Origin: a virus
Virus record (IMG/VR): IMGVR_UViG_3300010430_000333
Span: 1-30,872 of that record
Reading direction: 5' to 3' (one strand)
Length of the DNA stretch: 30,872 nucleotides
Shown: positions 1-8,594 of the stretch, in pieces
How positions within the stretch are numbered: position 1 is the first letter of the stretch
Layout: every line of letters starts with the position of its first letter
The notes under the pieces: model-generated
Seen by the model: the letters and a program-made list of their open reading frames with translations, nothing else
Told to the model about the DNA's origin: nothing
Databases searched by the model: none
Position numbers and translations under genes: made by a program

Positions 1-1509
1 CTCCAAAGGGTGTGGACTCCTTACGAGGCTAGACGCCTCTCAGACGATCACACCTTCATGAAGGACCTAACCTCGACCGACTATTACCCAGAGGAAGGAC
101 AAAAAACCATAGGAAAGGCTATTCTGTCCGGTAAATACCGCTTGGTATTCGTTCAGCTAGGTAGACAGACAGGAAAGACCGAATTAGTCAATGGCCTAGT
201 ATGGTACAAAGGCCTTCTTTCTCCCAGAGCAGGAATGTATTACTTTTGTCCTAAACAGAAGCAGGCTAAGGAAGTTGTGTGGTCAAAAAACCGCATCCAA
301 ACAATGAACGCCGCTACAGCCCTAGACTTAGACAAGTTAGACGACTTTACCGCCTATGGAAAGAAATACGTTAAGGGAAAGCCCAATAACTCAGAGATGC
401 GACTATCTTGGATTAACGACTCCTTTGTAAAAGTCGATGGTTCCGACAACTACGATGAATATCGAGGTATCACACCCGACCTATTAATCTTTGACGAGTA
501 CAGAGAGTTCCGCCCTGGTGCCTACGACGCCCTTAAAGCGTCCACCACGACCAAGAAGGCGTGTATAGTGATCATCTCTACTCCACCACCTGCTAAAGGC
601 TTCTACACCGACCTAATGAAGCAGGCACAGAACCCAGCAAACAAAGATTCCATCTTCTTCCAAGCTCCTACCTGGATGAACCCCCACCAAGACCTAGAGG
701 AATTGGCCAGTATTAGAGAAACCTACATTCAACGCGGCGAATTCGACGTGTGGTTAAGAGAATACTGTGGAGAATTCGTAGTAGGTGGCTCAAGATCCAT
801 CTTTCCCATGGTCAGAGGAGATGAACTAGTACCCCACGTTCAAGCAATGGCAGCAGCAGAGAGGTCACAAGACTTTTACTGCATCTGCGATCCAGGCTCA
901 GCCGCAAAGGGTTCAGCCTTCGCCGTCCTGTTCGCCTCTATCAACCCTTACACTAAACGTATAGTATTACTGGACGAACTCTACCTAACCAAGGAAGGAG
1001 AGAAGACGGTAGGCGTCATCGAACCCATGATAAGAGAAAAACTAGCAGAGTTAGCCCCTTACATAGGTCGAGATAACTGGAACTTCTACTATGACGAAGC
1101 TGCCACATGGTTTAAAAACGAAATGGTGGAAAGAGGTTACGGATTCAACCCAACCAACAAAAAAGCTAAGTCAAAAGACGAAGGGCTCTCCACAATCAAA
1201 GACGCCTTCCTAGCAAAGAAGGTTATTTGGTCCAAGAGGTGCGCCAACCTAATGTGGGAGATGACCAACTATGTCAAAGACGAGCATGGTCGCATACCCA
1301 AGAAGGATGACCACTTAATTGACGCCTTCCGATACTTAATCCAATGTTCACATTACCACATCAACTATGCAGGCACTCCCCAAGAGAGAAGCCACAAAGT
1401 AGACGGCCGACCACGCTGGGTATCACTAGACGAAGACTTAGAATCTATGAATCACGACAATCTTATGGGCGGTGACTTAAATAATGACTTTTTGAATGAT
1501 TACATGTAA
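1..1509 (+). CDS. Terminase large subunit (ATPase and nuclease), 5' end probably cut by window
   Basis: This is the packaging motor that drives DNA into the prohead and cuts the concatemer. Counting from the GTG at base 10, the ATPase half shows Walker A GRQTGKTE (51-58), Walker B LLIFDEY (158-164) and a coupling motif IISTPPP (188-194). The nuclease half has an RNase H-like acidic set: D294 in CICDPG, D362 in YYDE, and D433/D434 with D438 in KKDDHLIDAF. The frame stays open to base 1, and the only purine-rich stretch directly abuts the GTG, so that GTG is a poor start; the gene probably begins outside the window. The stop codon lies inside the GTAACACA box of the first late promoter. The product call is firm; the 5' end is not. 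Confidence 0.93.
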   Translation, partial: LQRVWTPYEARRLSDDHTFMKDLTSTDYYPEEGQKTIGKAILSGKYRLVFVQLGRQTGKTELVNGLVWYKGLLSPRAGMYYFCPKQKQAKEVVWSKNRIQTMNAATALDLDKLDDFTAYGKKYVKGKPNNSEMRLSWINDSFVKVDGSDNYDEYRGITPDLLIFDEYREFRPGAYDALKASTTTKKACIVIISTPPPAKGFYTDLMKQAQNPANKDSIFFQAPTWMNPHQDLEELASIRETYIQRGEFDVWLREYCGEFVVGGSRSIFPMVRGDELVPHVQAMAAAERSQDFYCICDPGSAAKGSAFAVLFASINPYTKRIVLLDELYLTKEGEKTVGVIEPMIREKLAELAPYIGRDNWNFYYDEAATWFKNEMVERGYGFNPTNKKAKSKDEGLSTIKDAFLAKKVIWSKRCANLMWEMTNYVKDEHGRIPKKDDHLIDAFRYLIQCSHYHINYAGTPQERSHKVDGRPRWVSLDEDLESMNHDNLMGGDLNNDFLNDYM

Positions 1510-1537
1510 CACATATTGGGCCGAGTAACATATAAGT
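1506..1537 (+). promoter_or_regulatory. Late promoter candidate P1 (GTAACACA-N14-ACATATAAGT)
   Basis: GTAACACA at 1506-1513 is followed after exactly 14 bases by ACATATAAGT at 1528-1537. The same two boxes with the same spacing recur at 6905 and 12901, always upstream of virion genes. Read in sigma70 geometry this would be AACACA-N17-TATAAG: normal spacing but a -35 box unlike the TTGACN boxes of the - strand. It would serve the small membrane protein, portal, scaffold and capsid genes. Promoter activity is inferred from recurrence and position. Confidence 0.62.
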
Positions 1538-1596
1538 GTAGGCCGGATACGATCCAAAGAGGGAGCCTACTAACCAAATCCCTCACCCACTAGGGT
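1538..1596 (+). other. Structured 5' leader between P1 and gene at 1615
   Basis: This non-coding stretch can fold into several small stems. GTAGGC (1538-1543) pairs with GCCTAC (1565-1570), enclosing GGAT/ATCC (1545-1548 with 1552-1555, loop ACG). A further ACCC/GGGT hairpin lies at 1585-1596. No run of T follows, so a terminator is unlikely. It would lie in the leader of the P1 transcript and might affect mRNA stability. No tRNA or known riboswitch pattern is visible. Confidence 0.3.
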
Positions 1597-1614
1597 CTTA
1601 TAAACGGAAGGTAT

Positions 1615-1857
1615 ATGATAGCAATTGTGATTTCTTCGATAGCGTTCCTCTTCTCCATTAGCGGTTTTATACTGGGACTAATGGGGTATATACAGGCTCG
1701 AGCCACATCACAATCTACACACACAGTACATGGCCAACCTCAGGCGATGCAAGAAGATATCTCCCACCTATTCGGAGCTCCAGAAGAAGACGGCCAGCCC
1801 GTCACTGAGGTTCCTACAGGAAAAATAGAAGAGATGCTACTTAAGGGTTTTGAATAA
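1615..1857 (+). CDS. Small single-pass membrane protein between terminase and portal
   Basis: An 80-residue protein with one strongly hydrophobic segment at about residues 2-28 (MIAIVISSIAFLFSISGFIL...), followed by a polar, mostly acidic tail to residue 80. The ATG is preceded by GGAAGG with a short spacer. The stop overlaps the portal start as TAATG, so the two are probably translationally coupled. Its place at the head of the morphogenesis operon, next to terminase and portal, suggests a role in head assembly at the membrane or in lysis timing, but no family was recognised. A holin role is possible (one membrane segment with a soluble C-terminus) but unsupported by any partner endolysin. 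Confidence 0.7.
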   Translation: MIAIVISSIAFLFSISGFILGLMGYIQARATSQSTHTVHGQPQAMQEDISHLFGAPEEDGQPVTEVPTGKIEEMLLKGFE

Positions 1858-4025
1858 TGTTAGATAATACTTCTGGGAAAGCTCCCACTATAGCTCCTTG
1901 GTGGACTCATAATTTAGAGAGTCCCGATAACAAAAAACTACTAAAGGCTCTTAACGAAGCTCATGAGGAGCTAGTTGAGTACACCAAACCGTTTAAAGAT
2001 CTTTGTCTACAGCATCTAGCCCTTTACAAAGGCATGTCTGTTACAAAGCCTGTCGACACCAAAGGTAGACTATACAGAGACTCTGAGGGTCATGCCGGGT
2101 CAGCTCAGTCCAGTACTAAATTTCGCCACATGATAGTCAACCACCTAAGAGATATAACCGACTCCTCAGTCTCAAGATTGGGCACTTTCAAACCATCTAC
2201 TACAGTTCTACCTAATCACGGCGTTGAGTTCGAAGACAAAGCCAAGTGTAAAGTCGTAAAGTCTTGGTTAGATTCCTACAACTACGAGTATAACGTTGAC
2301 GAAAAGCGTAGAAGGGTACAACGCGACTCTTTCATTTTCGGAGAATCTTATCTCCTAGTGGAATGGGATACTGAGCTCGGAGACCTTCACCCTTCAGCCC
2401 GTAAGCTACAAAAGACAGTTGAGATTACCACAGACGAAGGCACCATAAAGGTAACCAAAGTTAAGAAGACTGGCGATGTTGGTCTAAAGACGATTCTTCC
2501 TTTTAGGGTCTTTCCAGAACCTCACCCATCGACAAGGTACGAAGATTCGTCATGGGTCATGGTAGAAGAGTTCGAATACATAGAAAAACTAAAGGTCGAC
2601 TTCCCTGAAAGCGCAAAAGAGTTAGGTCCTTCCTGCGAAGGCGGATCAACAGATGATGAATACCGCTACGGCCTCCAAAAGCCCGACAACCGAACCAAGG
2701 TCATCACTCTTTACCATAAGGCAACCCCCGAGATTCCTGATGGTCGCCAAATCCGATTTACCTGCAAGACTATCCTTGAGAATAAACCACTACCTTATTC
2801 CCATGGTGAGCTACCTCTTCGACGCCTAACTAGCATAGACGTTCCAGGCGAAATGCGCGGCATGAGTCCTTATCTAGACTTGAAAGCTCTACAGGGATCA
2901 ATCAATACTCTTTACTCTATCATGCTACGTGATCGATCACTAGCCGCACCCAAGCTATTCGTCCCTACAGGGTCCATCGATCCCAACGAACGTCAAACCA
3001 ACGCCCCTGGGGTAGTGCAGTATAAAGGTGGGGTACCTCCTACCTGGTCCGTACCGAACATGGTAAGCAACGACATCATGCAGATGATCGAGAAGTTAGA
3101 GAACACTTTCGAGAAGCTAAGCAACTCACTAGGAACTAGAAGAGGTGAGGGCATCCCTAACGTGGAAGCATTCAAAGCTTTTGGGTTCTTTGAAGAGCAG
3201 GCTACTAAGCGCGAGTCAACAACAATAGCTAAGCACGTAGACTTTTTACAGAGTCTTTACCTTCTAATCGCCCTAACTGCCGGTGACTTTTACACCCAGT
3301 CAGATGAGCGAATGATTAAGATGGTAGGACGACACAACCAATACCTACTTAAGTTCTTCAACACTGACGATCTAAAGCACTCCTACGACATTCGAGTACA
3401 GAACGTCACAGCCTTACCAGACTCCAAGGCTGCAAGGATTCAAACAGTTATACAACTAAACCAGGCATTCCCTGACCTCTTTACCCAAGAGAAGATAGCG
3501 GATATGCTAGACTTTTCCAGCCCTGACGCTTTCTTCGACCTAAGCACAGCAGCAGTTAACGCAGCAGAAGCAGAGAACGAAGATATGATGGCAGGCAACG
3601 ACGTTGCTGAAGCACAACCGTTTGAGGACCTTCTAAGGCACTGGGAAGCGCACGTTAAGCAATTCAACAACCCAACTGTCAAAGCAACCCTACCAACCGA
3701 GCCAGGCCTAGCTAACGCAGCTCTAGCGGCCATTCTTTCCGGTGAGGAAGACGTAGAAACCAATTCCCCAGCTTTGTTACTAGCAAAACACCTTAATACG
3801 ACTGAAGGGCTAATGTTCCAGAAAGCTTTGATTAATCCAAAGTTCGCTGGCATGCTGTCCGATTTCGAAAACTACCCTGTGTTCTTTAATCTACCAATGA
3901 CAATCAGCGAGATTATGCAGAGTCATCAGGCACCATTAGAGCCTATCCCGGCAGATACAGGGGTCGATCAAGAGATCGTATTACCAGAAGCACAAGATCA
4001 AAACCCCGCTGACTTCGGCGGCTAA
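1857..4025 (+). CDS. Portal (head-to-tail connector) protein
   Basis: A 722-residue protein sitting between terminase and scaffold, the standard portal position. It has the mixed alpha/beta layout of large podovirus portals: an N-terminal region rich in KPFKDLC...YKGMS helices, a central segment with PFRVFPEPHPSTRYEDSSWVMVEEF (around residues 218-242) and a long helical C-terminal part from about residue 400. It would form the dodecameric ring at the capsid vertex through which DNA enters and leaves, and dock terminase and the tail adaptor. Its ATG overlaps the upstream stop (TAATG). The call rests on size, context and overall character rather than a diagnostic catalytic motif. Confidence 0.85.
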   Translation: MLDNTSGKAPTIAPWWTHNLESPDNKKLLKALNEAHEELVEYTKPFKDLCLQHLALYKGMSVTKPVDTKGRLYRDSEGHAGSAQSSTKFRHMIVNHLRDITDSSVSRLGTFKPSTTVLPNHGVEFEDKAKCKVVKSWLDSYNYEYNVDEKRRRVQRDSFIFGESYLLVEWDTELGDLHPSARKLQKTVEITTDEGTIKVTKVKKTGDVGLKTILPFRVFPEPHPSTRYEDSSWVMVEEFEYIEKLKVDFPESAKELGPSCEGGSTDDEYRYGLQKPDNRTKVITLYHKATPEIPDGRQIRFTCKTILENKPLPYSHGELPLRRLTSIDVPGEMRGMSPYLDLKALQGSINTLYSIMLRDRSLAAPKLFVPTGSIDPNERQTNAPGVVQYKGGVPPTWSVPNMVSNDIMQMIEKLENTFEKLSNSLGTRRGEGIPNVEAFKAFGFFEEQATKRESTTIAKHVDFLQSLYLLIALTAGDFYTQSDERMIKMVGRHNQYLLKFFNTDDLKHSYDIRVQNVTALPDSKAARIQTVIQLNQAFPDLFTQEKIADMLDFSSPDAFFDLSTAAVNAAEAENEDMMAGNDVAEAQPFEDLLRHWEAHVKQFNNPTVKATLPTEPGLANAALAAILSGEEDVETNSPALLLAKHLNTTEGLMFQKALINPKFAGMLSDFENYPVFFNLPMTISEIMQSHQAPLEPIPADTGVDQEIVLPEAQDQNPADFGG

Positions 4026-4042
4026 TAGTAGAGGATTAGATA

Positions 4043-5233
4043 ATGAGCGAAGAAGACCAATCAAGAAACGAGTTTCTCGAAGCAGCAGACGCCGCACTAG
4101 ACGAGATGACGCTTACTAATACACGCAACACTTATAACTCGACACCGTCGGAGCCCCAAGACAATGAAGAACCCACACCTGAAGCAATTGAAGATGAAGC
4201 CGGAAAGCCTGAACACGAGCCTAGCGATAATTCACGAGATGCTGAATCTGGAGATAACCCTACTGAGCTGGGAGAAGAAGCTAAAGGAGAGCCTGAATCA
4301 GATGGAGAGCTCCCAGAAGAATCTAACGATACAGAAGGAGAGCCCGAGCAATCAGAGGAGCCTACCCTCCACAAAGTAACCGTAGACGGCGAAGAGTCAG
4401 AGGTTTCTTTACAGGACCTCAAAGACAACTACGCTGGACAACAGAACTACGACAAGAAATTTCAAGAACTCTCTACAGAACGTCAGACGCACTCTGAGAC
4501 TGTGGAAAAATTTAACAACAATGCATCACAATTTCAAGAACTTGCAAAGACGGGAAAAGCTCAGGAAGCACTAGATTTCTTATGCGAAGTGGCAGGCCTA
4601 GATAGGAACCAATTCGTAGAAAACTATGTTTCGCAACTGGCTCCGACTATAGCAGAGTACCTTGATTTGTCTCCAGCAGAGCGTGAGCAACGCGCAATGC
4701 AGCAGCAACTCGACTATTACAAAGGACAGAACGAGAAGATCCACTCTTCACAGAAAGCTGACGCCGAGGCCTCATCGCTAAGGAACCAGGTTAGTGAAGT
4801 AATGGAAAATACCGGGATGGACATTGCAAGGTTTGAAGAGCTTCATAAGGAGTTAAAAGAATTCGGAATCGAAGACCTTACACCAGCTACCGTTGGCCAA
4901 TATCATGAGTTGGTTAGCCAGCAAGACGTTGCAGTAGAAGTACTTAGGGACCTCAACCCCGAATTGGTCAAAGATAATTCAGCAATGGAGTATCTAACCT
5001 CGTTGCAAAAACATAACCCAGGGATAACAAAGGAAGAACTCTCAGCAAAGGCGGCTAAGGCATTCGAAGCGAAAGCAGTAGAAGCCCTAACCGAACGAGT
5101 CAAGAAGGACTCCAAAGCAACAAAGTCTAAGGCAAAAGCCAAGGGCGCGCCATCCTCTTCACGAACGAAGATGGATGACATTATAACTTTTGACGATTTA
5201 GAAAACATTAACATATTGGATTTGCTCGACTAA
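4043..5233 (+). CDS. Capsid assembly scaffolding protein
   Basis: A 396-residue, strongly acidic protein between portal and major capsid protein. Residues about 30-110 are a low-complexity stretch rich in Glu, Pro, Ser and Asp (repeated GEPE/EESND-type patterns). Residues about 120-300 look helical and coiled-coil prone, and the C-terminus has a Lys/Ala-rich basic patch (KKDSKATKSKAKAKG, about residues 355-370) before a short acidic end. A basic helical C-terminus that binds the capsid protein is typical of phage scaffolds. It would act as the internal core during prohead assembly and then leave. AGAGGA precedes the ATG. Confidence 0.82.
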   Translation: MSEEDQSRNEFLEAADAALDEMTLTNTRNTYNSTPSEPQDNEEPTPEAIEDEAGKPEHEPSDNSRDAESGDNPTELGEEAKGEPESDGELPEESNDTEGEPEQSEEPTLHKVTVDGEESEVSLQDLKDNYAGQQNYDKKFQELSTERQTHSETVEKFNNNASQFQELAKTGKAQEALDFLCEVAGLDRNQFVENYVSQLAPTIAEYLDLSPAEREQRAMQQQLDYYKGQNEKIHSSQKADAEASSLRNQVSEVMENTGMDIARFEELHKELKEFGIEDLTPATVGQYHELVSQQDVAVEVLRDLNPELVKDNSAMEYLTSLQKHNPGITKEELSAKAAKAFEAKAVEALTERVKKDSKATKSKAKAKGAPSSSRTKMDDIITFDDLENINILDLLD

Positions 5234-5251
5234 TCCAAAGGAGATACAATC

Positions 5252-6454
5252 ATGGCAGACTATAGCCTGTCCACAGTAAACGAACTATTTAAAACTAAAT
5301 ACGGTAAGCTATCAGAGAAGATTTACAACTCTGAGAACGTACTACTCTCACGAGTTAAGAAGACCAACGACTTCACAGGTAACGACCTAAAAACTACCAT
5401 GCCTAAAGGCTTCGGCGGTTCCGTTGGTTCTGGTTCACTACCAGCAGCCAACCCTAAGACTTACCTACAGATGACCGTTAAACCTAAGAAGCTTTATGCT
5501 CGCATGACTATCGATCGTGAGTCAATGATGGCTTCTCAGGATAACGCAGGCTCTTTCGTTCGCCTTCTACAGGAATCTATCAAGAACTCTGTTGAGTCAT
5601 ACAGCCGTAACCTTGAGCGAATCCTCTTTAGTGATGGCACTGGAGCACTAGGTACAATGGCTGGCACCAACACAGGCACCGGCTCTAGTGGTGACCCGTA
5701 CCTAGTACTCATTTCTGACGCTACTTGGAAGGAAGCTAACTGGGAAGAAGATGACTATGTAAACATCGGATCAGGCAGTGACCTACTCGAAGTTGTAGCT
5801 GTTAACCCAGACACTAAGACTATCAGCCTAGTTATCGTAACTGGAACACCTTCTATCGGCGCAACTGACACCGACATTCTTTACATGCAAGGCTCTAAGG
5901 ACAACGATCCTCTTGGTCTAGCTGGAACCGTTGGAACTGCAACTGGTACCGTTTACGGCATCGACCTAGCAGCAGAACGCCGTTGGAGATCTTACCGTGA
6001 AAACGCTGGTGGTGCTGAAATCTCACTAGACATCCTAAACAAGGTTGTTCTACAGGTTCACCGTAAAGTTGGTAAGTACCCTAACTTGGCCCTTACCTCC
6101 TACACCCAGTACACCAAAGTACAGAACCAACTAGAGGACATCAAGTATCTTGAGGTTTCCCCTCGTGATAAGGAACTTGTTGGACGTATCGGCTTCAAAG
6201 CTATCGACCTACAAGCAGGACCTGCTCGTATCCCTCTACTAATTAGCCGCTTCTGCGCTGATGATGAATTCTGGCTTCTTAACGATAACTTCATCGACGT
6301 TATGCACCGCCCTGGTTTCGGATGGTTCGACGAAGACGGAACAGTTATCCTACGTCAAGCAAACAGTGACGGCTTTGAAGCTCGTTACGGCGGATACCTA
6401 GAAGCAGTTATCAAACCTGCTTTCCACGCACAAATCCACAACCTAGCTGTATAG
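5252..6454 (+). CDS. Major capsid protein
   Basis: A 400-residue protein directly after the scaffold gene, with a strong AAGGAG ribosome site ahead of the ATG. The N-terminal part (STVNELFKTKYGKLSEKIYNS) followed by a Gly/Ser-rich stretch (FGGSVGSGSLPAANP, about residues 54-68) and the RMTIDRESM...SFVRLLQESIKNSVESYSRNLERILFSDGTG region (about residues 86-131) has the look of podovirus major head proteins of the HK97 fold, with a long spine helix followed by beta-rich domains. It would be the most abundant virion protein. A hairpin at 6464-6501 just past the stop may separate its expression from the next gene. Confidence 0.87.
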   Translation: MADYSLSTVNELFKTKYGKLSEKIYNSENVLLSRVKKTNDFTGNDLKTTMPKGFGGSVGSGSLPAANPKTYLQMTVKPKKLYARMTIDRESMMASQDNAGSFVRLLQESIKNSVESYSRNLERILFSDGTGALGTMAGTNTGTGSSGDPYLVLISDATWKEANWEEDDYVNIGSGSDLLEVVAVNPDTKTISLVIVTGTPSIGATDTDILYMQGSKDNDPLGLAGTVGTATGTVYGIDLAAERRWRSYRENAGGAEISLDILNKVVLQVHRKVGKYPNLALTSYTQYTKVQNQLEDIKYLEVSPRDKELVGRIGFKAIDLQAGPARIPLLISRFCADDEFWLLNDNFIDVMHRPGFGWFDEDGTVILRQANSDGFEARYGGYLEAVIKPAFHAQIHNLAV

Positions 6455-6463
6455 GCTAAATAA

Positions 6464-6509
6464 CCCTTCGAAGGCTGCTATTAATACGCGTAAGCCCTTC
6501 GATTTAATT
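6464..6509 (+). other. Inverted repeats after capsid gene (attenuator or processing hairpin)
   Basis: CCTTCGAAGG (6465-6474) is a perfect palindrome, and CGAAGGCT (6469-6476) can instead pair with AGCCCTTCG (6493-6501) through one bulged C. An AT-rich ATTTAATT follows. This may be a weak terminator or RNA-processing structure that lowers readthrough from the capsid gene. The T tract is poor, so termination is uncertain. Confidence 0.35.
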
Positions 6510-6523
6510 ATAGGAATTTAAAC

Positions 6524-6871
6524 ATGGCACTAGGAAATAGAAGAGAAATACGCATCGAAAGGCGCAAAATGCGCGAAGAAGTTGCAACAGTAGACTCCTC
6601 TGCGGTTTCTGCATCAGCAGCGGCTAGCACAGGTCTTTCCAGCAACACACCAAACCTCTTAGCTTTAAGGTCGACAGCTGAAATAATCTTCACCTTTACC
6701 AAGAACTTCACCGAAGCACCAAACGTCTTCATTACAGCTATCGGAGCACATACAGCACCTGCATACATAAAAGCAGCTACTCTATCAGCTTCCGGTTTCA
6801 CTGTTGTTACAGACACAGGAGCAGAAGACTTCTGTATTCGTGTACTAGGCTCAGATAAGCCGTCAGTATAA
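6524..6871 (+). CDS. Unknown 115-residue protein after the capsid gene
   Basis: The N-terminus is charged (GNRREIRIERRKMREEVATV, helical), then an Ala/Ser-rich linker (about residues 26-40), then a beta-rich domain from about residue 50 to the end with alternating hydrophobic residues (AEIIFTFTKNF, NVFITAIGAH, AYIKAATL, GFTVVTD, DFCIRVLG). Such a coiled helix plus small beta domain fits a capsid decoration or head-fibre protein, which are often encoded beside the capsid gene, but no family was recognised. It is the last gene of the P1 transcription unit: a strong terminator follows its stop within 10 bases. Confidence 0.72.
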   Translation: MALGNRREIRIERRKMREEVATVDSSAVSASAAASTGLSSNTPNLLALRSTAEIIFTFTKNFTEAPNVFITAIGAHTAPAYIKAATLSASGFTVVTDTGAEDFCIRVLGSDKPSV

Positions 6872-6877
6872 TCTACT

Positions 6878-6904
6878 CCCAGGGGCCAAACCCTGGGTTT
6901 TTCT
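6878..6904 (+). terminator. Rho-independent terminator T1
   Basis: CCCAGGG (6878-6884) pairs with CCCTGGG (6891-6897) around a six-base loop, followed at once by TTTTTCT (6898-6904). This is a textbook intrinsic terminator closing the capsid transcription unit. Its T tract runs straight into the GTAACACA box of the next late promoter at 6905. Confidence 0.88.
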
Positions 6905-6941
6905 GTAACACATGTCCGCCCGAAAGACATATATTAGTAAG
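6905..6941 (+). promoter_or_regulatory. Late promoter candidate P2 (GTAACACA-N14-ACATATATTAGTAAG)
   Basis: GTAACACA (6905-6912), 14 bases, then ACATATATTAGTAAG (6927-6941). It matches P1 and P3 in both boxes and in spacing, and begins on the first base after terminator T1. It would restart transcription for the fibre and tail genes from 6961 on. Its position between a terminator and a TAGGAG ribosome site makes it the best supported of the three copies. Confidence 0.68.
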
Positions 6942-6960
6942 CACTTAGGAGTTTAAAAGT

Positions 6961-8346
6961 ATGGCTGGATTTACCACCACCACAGGGGGACTTAATTTCC
7001 AATACCCCAACCGAGATACGACGAATTGGGACGCTGTCATGTCCAACTCGTTTACTACCATTTCGGCACACAATCACGACAGAGACAGCGCAGGTTCAGG
7101 CAACGCCCTGACTGATCGCTCCATCCTACTAAACAATACAGGGTGGCTCCAAGGAGCCGATTTCGCTGGTTCTGGTACAGTTAACCTTATTAGGGTCAAC
7201 ACTAGTGACGAAATAGAACTAGGAGCTACACTCTCAGTAGAGCAAGGCGGCTCAGGTGCTACATCCTTCACCGATCACGGCATCATACTCGGCTCAGGCA
7301 CTGACCCACTATCCGTCACAGCAGCTCCAACTACCGGCCAACTCTTAGTAGGATCAACCTCTAACGACCCAATTTTACTTAACTCCCAGATGATGCAAGG
7401 TCACCGCTGTCATTTCTGGAACTTATCCTTTACCCACACAGCTGGAGTCCTAACCATTGCAGGAGCAGACGGTACAGCACTATCCACTACAAACCCAGCC
7501 TATGTTACCATGGCCTCGAATGTTACTCCTGGTCGCCTAGTTCAACACGTCATCACAGCTAATCAAACCCTTACAGCCTCCGACATGACCGGTAACACAC
7601 AAGGTACTACAGCCTCAATAGCTTGGGGAGAGAACCTACTACAATACGTGTGTTGTTTCGCGGATAGCTCCGACGCCAACCTAGTCTTCGGTATAACCAG
7701 ACTACCCAACCTAATAATTACCCCAGCTTCATCAGCCAACATCGGCGACCCCTCTGCCGCTAATATGAATCAGCAATATGGACTCTTTAGTTTCGATGAC
7801 ATTACAGAGTCGAATTACACCAGCAAGGCTATAGGTTACATAGGTTCCTTCAGAGCCTCCAAAGACGCAAGTGATGCATGGACTTTCACCAGCCTAGACG
7901 TAAGTGATGGAGCAGGGCAATTTAATGAGGCTAGAGGTCTAGTGTTTCCTACAAATCAGAATGGAGCAGCGGCCAACACACACTTTCAAGACAATGGTGG
8001 TACAGCCCCCCATTTTACTACTATCACAATGAATTATTATATAGGTTTATCCGGAAATATATTCGTCTCTGTCTTCCAAGGCGGGGACGGGGGAACAGAC
8101 GGCGCAGGCGCAGTTGGTCTAACCATGTCCACCCCTTTCATATCTCGTGATAGTTACATCAATGGAACATTCGATATAACCGCTGTTACGGCTCAACCAG
8201 CCGCGAGTTCTGTACTAGGTAATGGAACACCTCTTGTAGTCTTCCGACAAGTTACTAACCAATCACAACTAACCAACGGCCAATTCACTAATGGTAACCG
8301 AACGGTCACAGGAACTCTAATCTACAAAGCTAAGGCAGAAGCCTAA
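6961..8346 (+). CDS. Fibre / tail-spike-type virion protein, 461 aa
   Basis: The N-terminal module (residues 9-40, GGLNFQYPNRDTTNW...ISAHNHD) and a second segment (about 68-90, AGSGTVNLIRVNTSDEIELG) are shared with the 147-residue protein encoded at 8594. Residues about 94-140 carry the fibre repeat QGGSGATSFTDHGIILGSG...TGQLLVGSTSNDP, common in phage tail-fibre proteins. The remaining C-terminal half is Ser/Thr/Gly/Asn-rich beta structure, as expected of a receptor-binding or surface domain. It would be a surface appendage joined to the virion by its N-terminal module. TAGGAG lies ahead of the ATG. Whether it is a tail or a head fibre cannot be told here. Confidence 0.78.
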   Translation: MAGFTTTTGGLNFQYPNRDTTNWDAVMSNSFTTISAHNHDRDSAGSGNALTDRSILLNNTGWLQGADFAGSGTVNLIRVNTSDEIELGATLSVEQGGSGATSFTDHGIILGSGTDPLSVTAAPTTGQLLVGSTSNDPILLNSQMMQGHRCHFWNLSFTHTAGVLTIAGADGTALSTTNPAYVTMASNVTPGRLVQHVITANQTLTASDMTGNTQGTTASIAWGENLLQYVCCFADSSDANLVFGITRLPNLIITPASSANIGDPSAANMNQQYGLFSFDDITESNYTSKAIGYIGSFRASKDASDAWTFTSLDVSDGAGQFNEARGLVFPTNQNGAAANTHFQDNGGTAPHFTTITMNYYIGLSGNIFVSVFQGGDGGTDGAGAVGLTMSTPFISRDSYINGTFDITAVTAQPAASSVLGNGTPLVVFRQVTNQSQLTNGQFTNGNRTVTGTLIYKAKAEA

Positions 8347-8357
8347 ACAGGAGTATT

Positions 8358-8594
8358 ATGAACAATATACACGACATGCACTGCCTTTGCCGATTCTTCG
8401 ACGTAGAAGACGTAGTGCAGGCGCTATTACATAACGATGAAGAAGCCCTAGCCGAAATGCGAAGAGTCGACCTAGAGCTGAAGGATAGACTAGTCTTGAT
8501 CGAGCAGACAATGTTAAGTGGCGACGAGGCAGAGATAACCTCCCTAGTCTCTACCTTCACCGCACCAACTAAAGAAGACTTGGAGATGGAATAA
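8358..8594 (+). CDS. Small unknown protein between two fibre genes
   Basis: A 78-residue acidic, helix-prone protein with a His/Cys cluster near the N-terminus (HDMHCLCRFF, residues 5-14) followed by leucine-rich amphipathic helices (VVQALLHNDEEALAEMRRVDLELKDRLVLIEQTML). A good AGGAG site precedes the ATG, and its stop overlaps the next gene as TAATG, so it is very likely translated. Sitting between two related fibre proteins, it may be a fibre assembly chaperone, an inference from position only. No family was recognised. Confidence 0.65.
   Translation: MNNIHDMHCLCRFFDVEDVVQALLHNDEEALAEMRRVDLELKDRLVLIEQTMLSGDEAEITSLVSTFTAPTKEDLEME

Noticed and set aside
1540-1610. Possible tRNA or riboswitch upstream of the small membrane gene
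   Set aside because: Stems are short and there is no anticodon arm, T-loop GTTCRA box or CCA end; treated only as a leader structure.
4132-4428. Open frames on the - and alternate + strands across the scaffold acidic region
   Set aside because: They follow from the repetitive Glu/Ser/Pro codons of the scaffold gene and have no start signals or plausible products.
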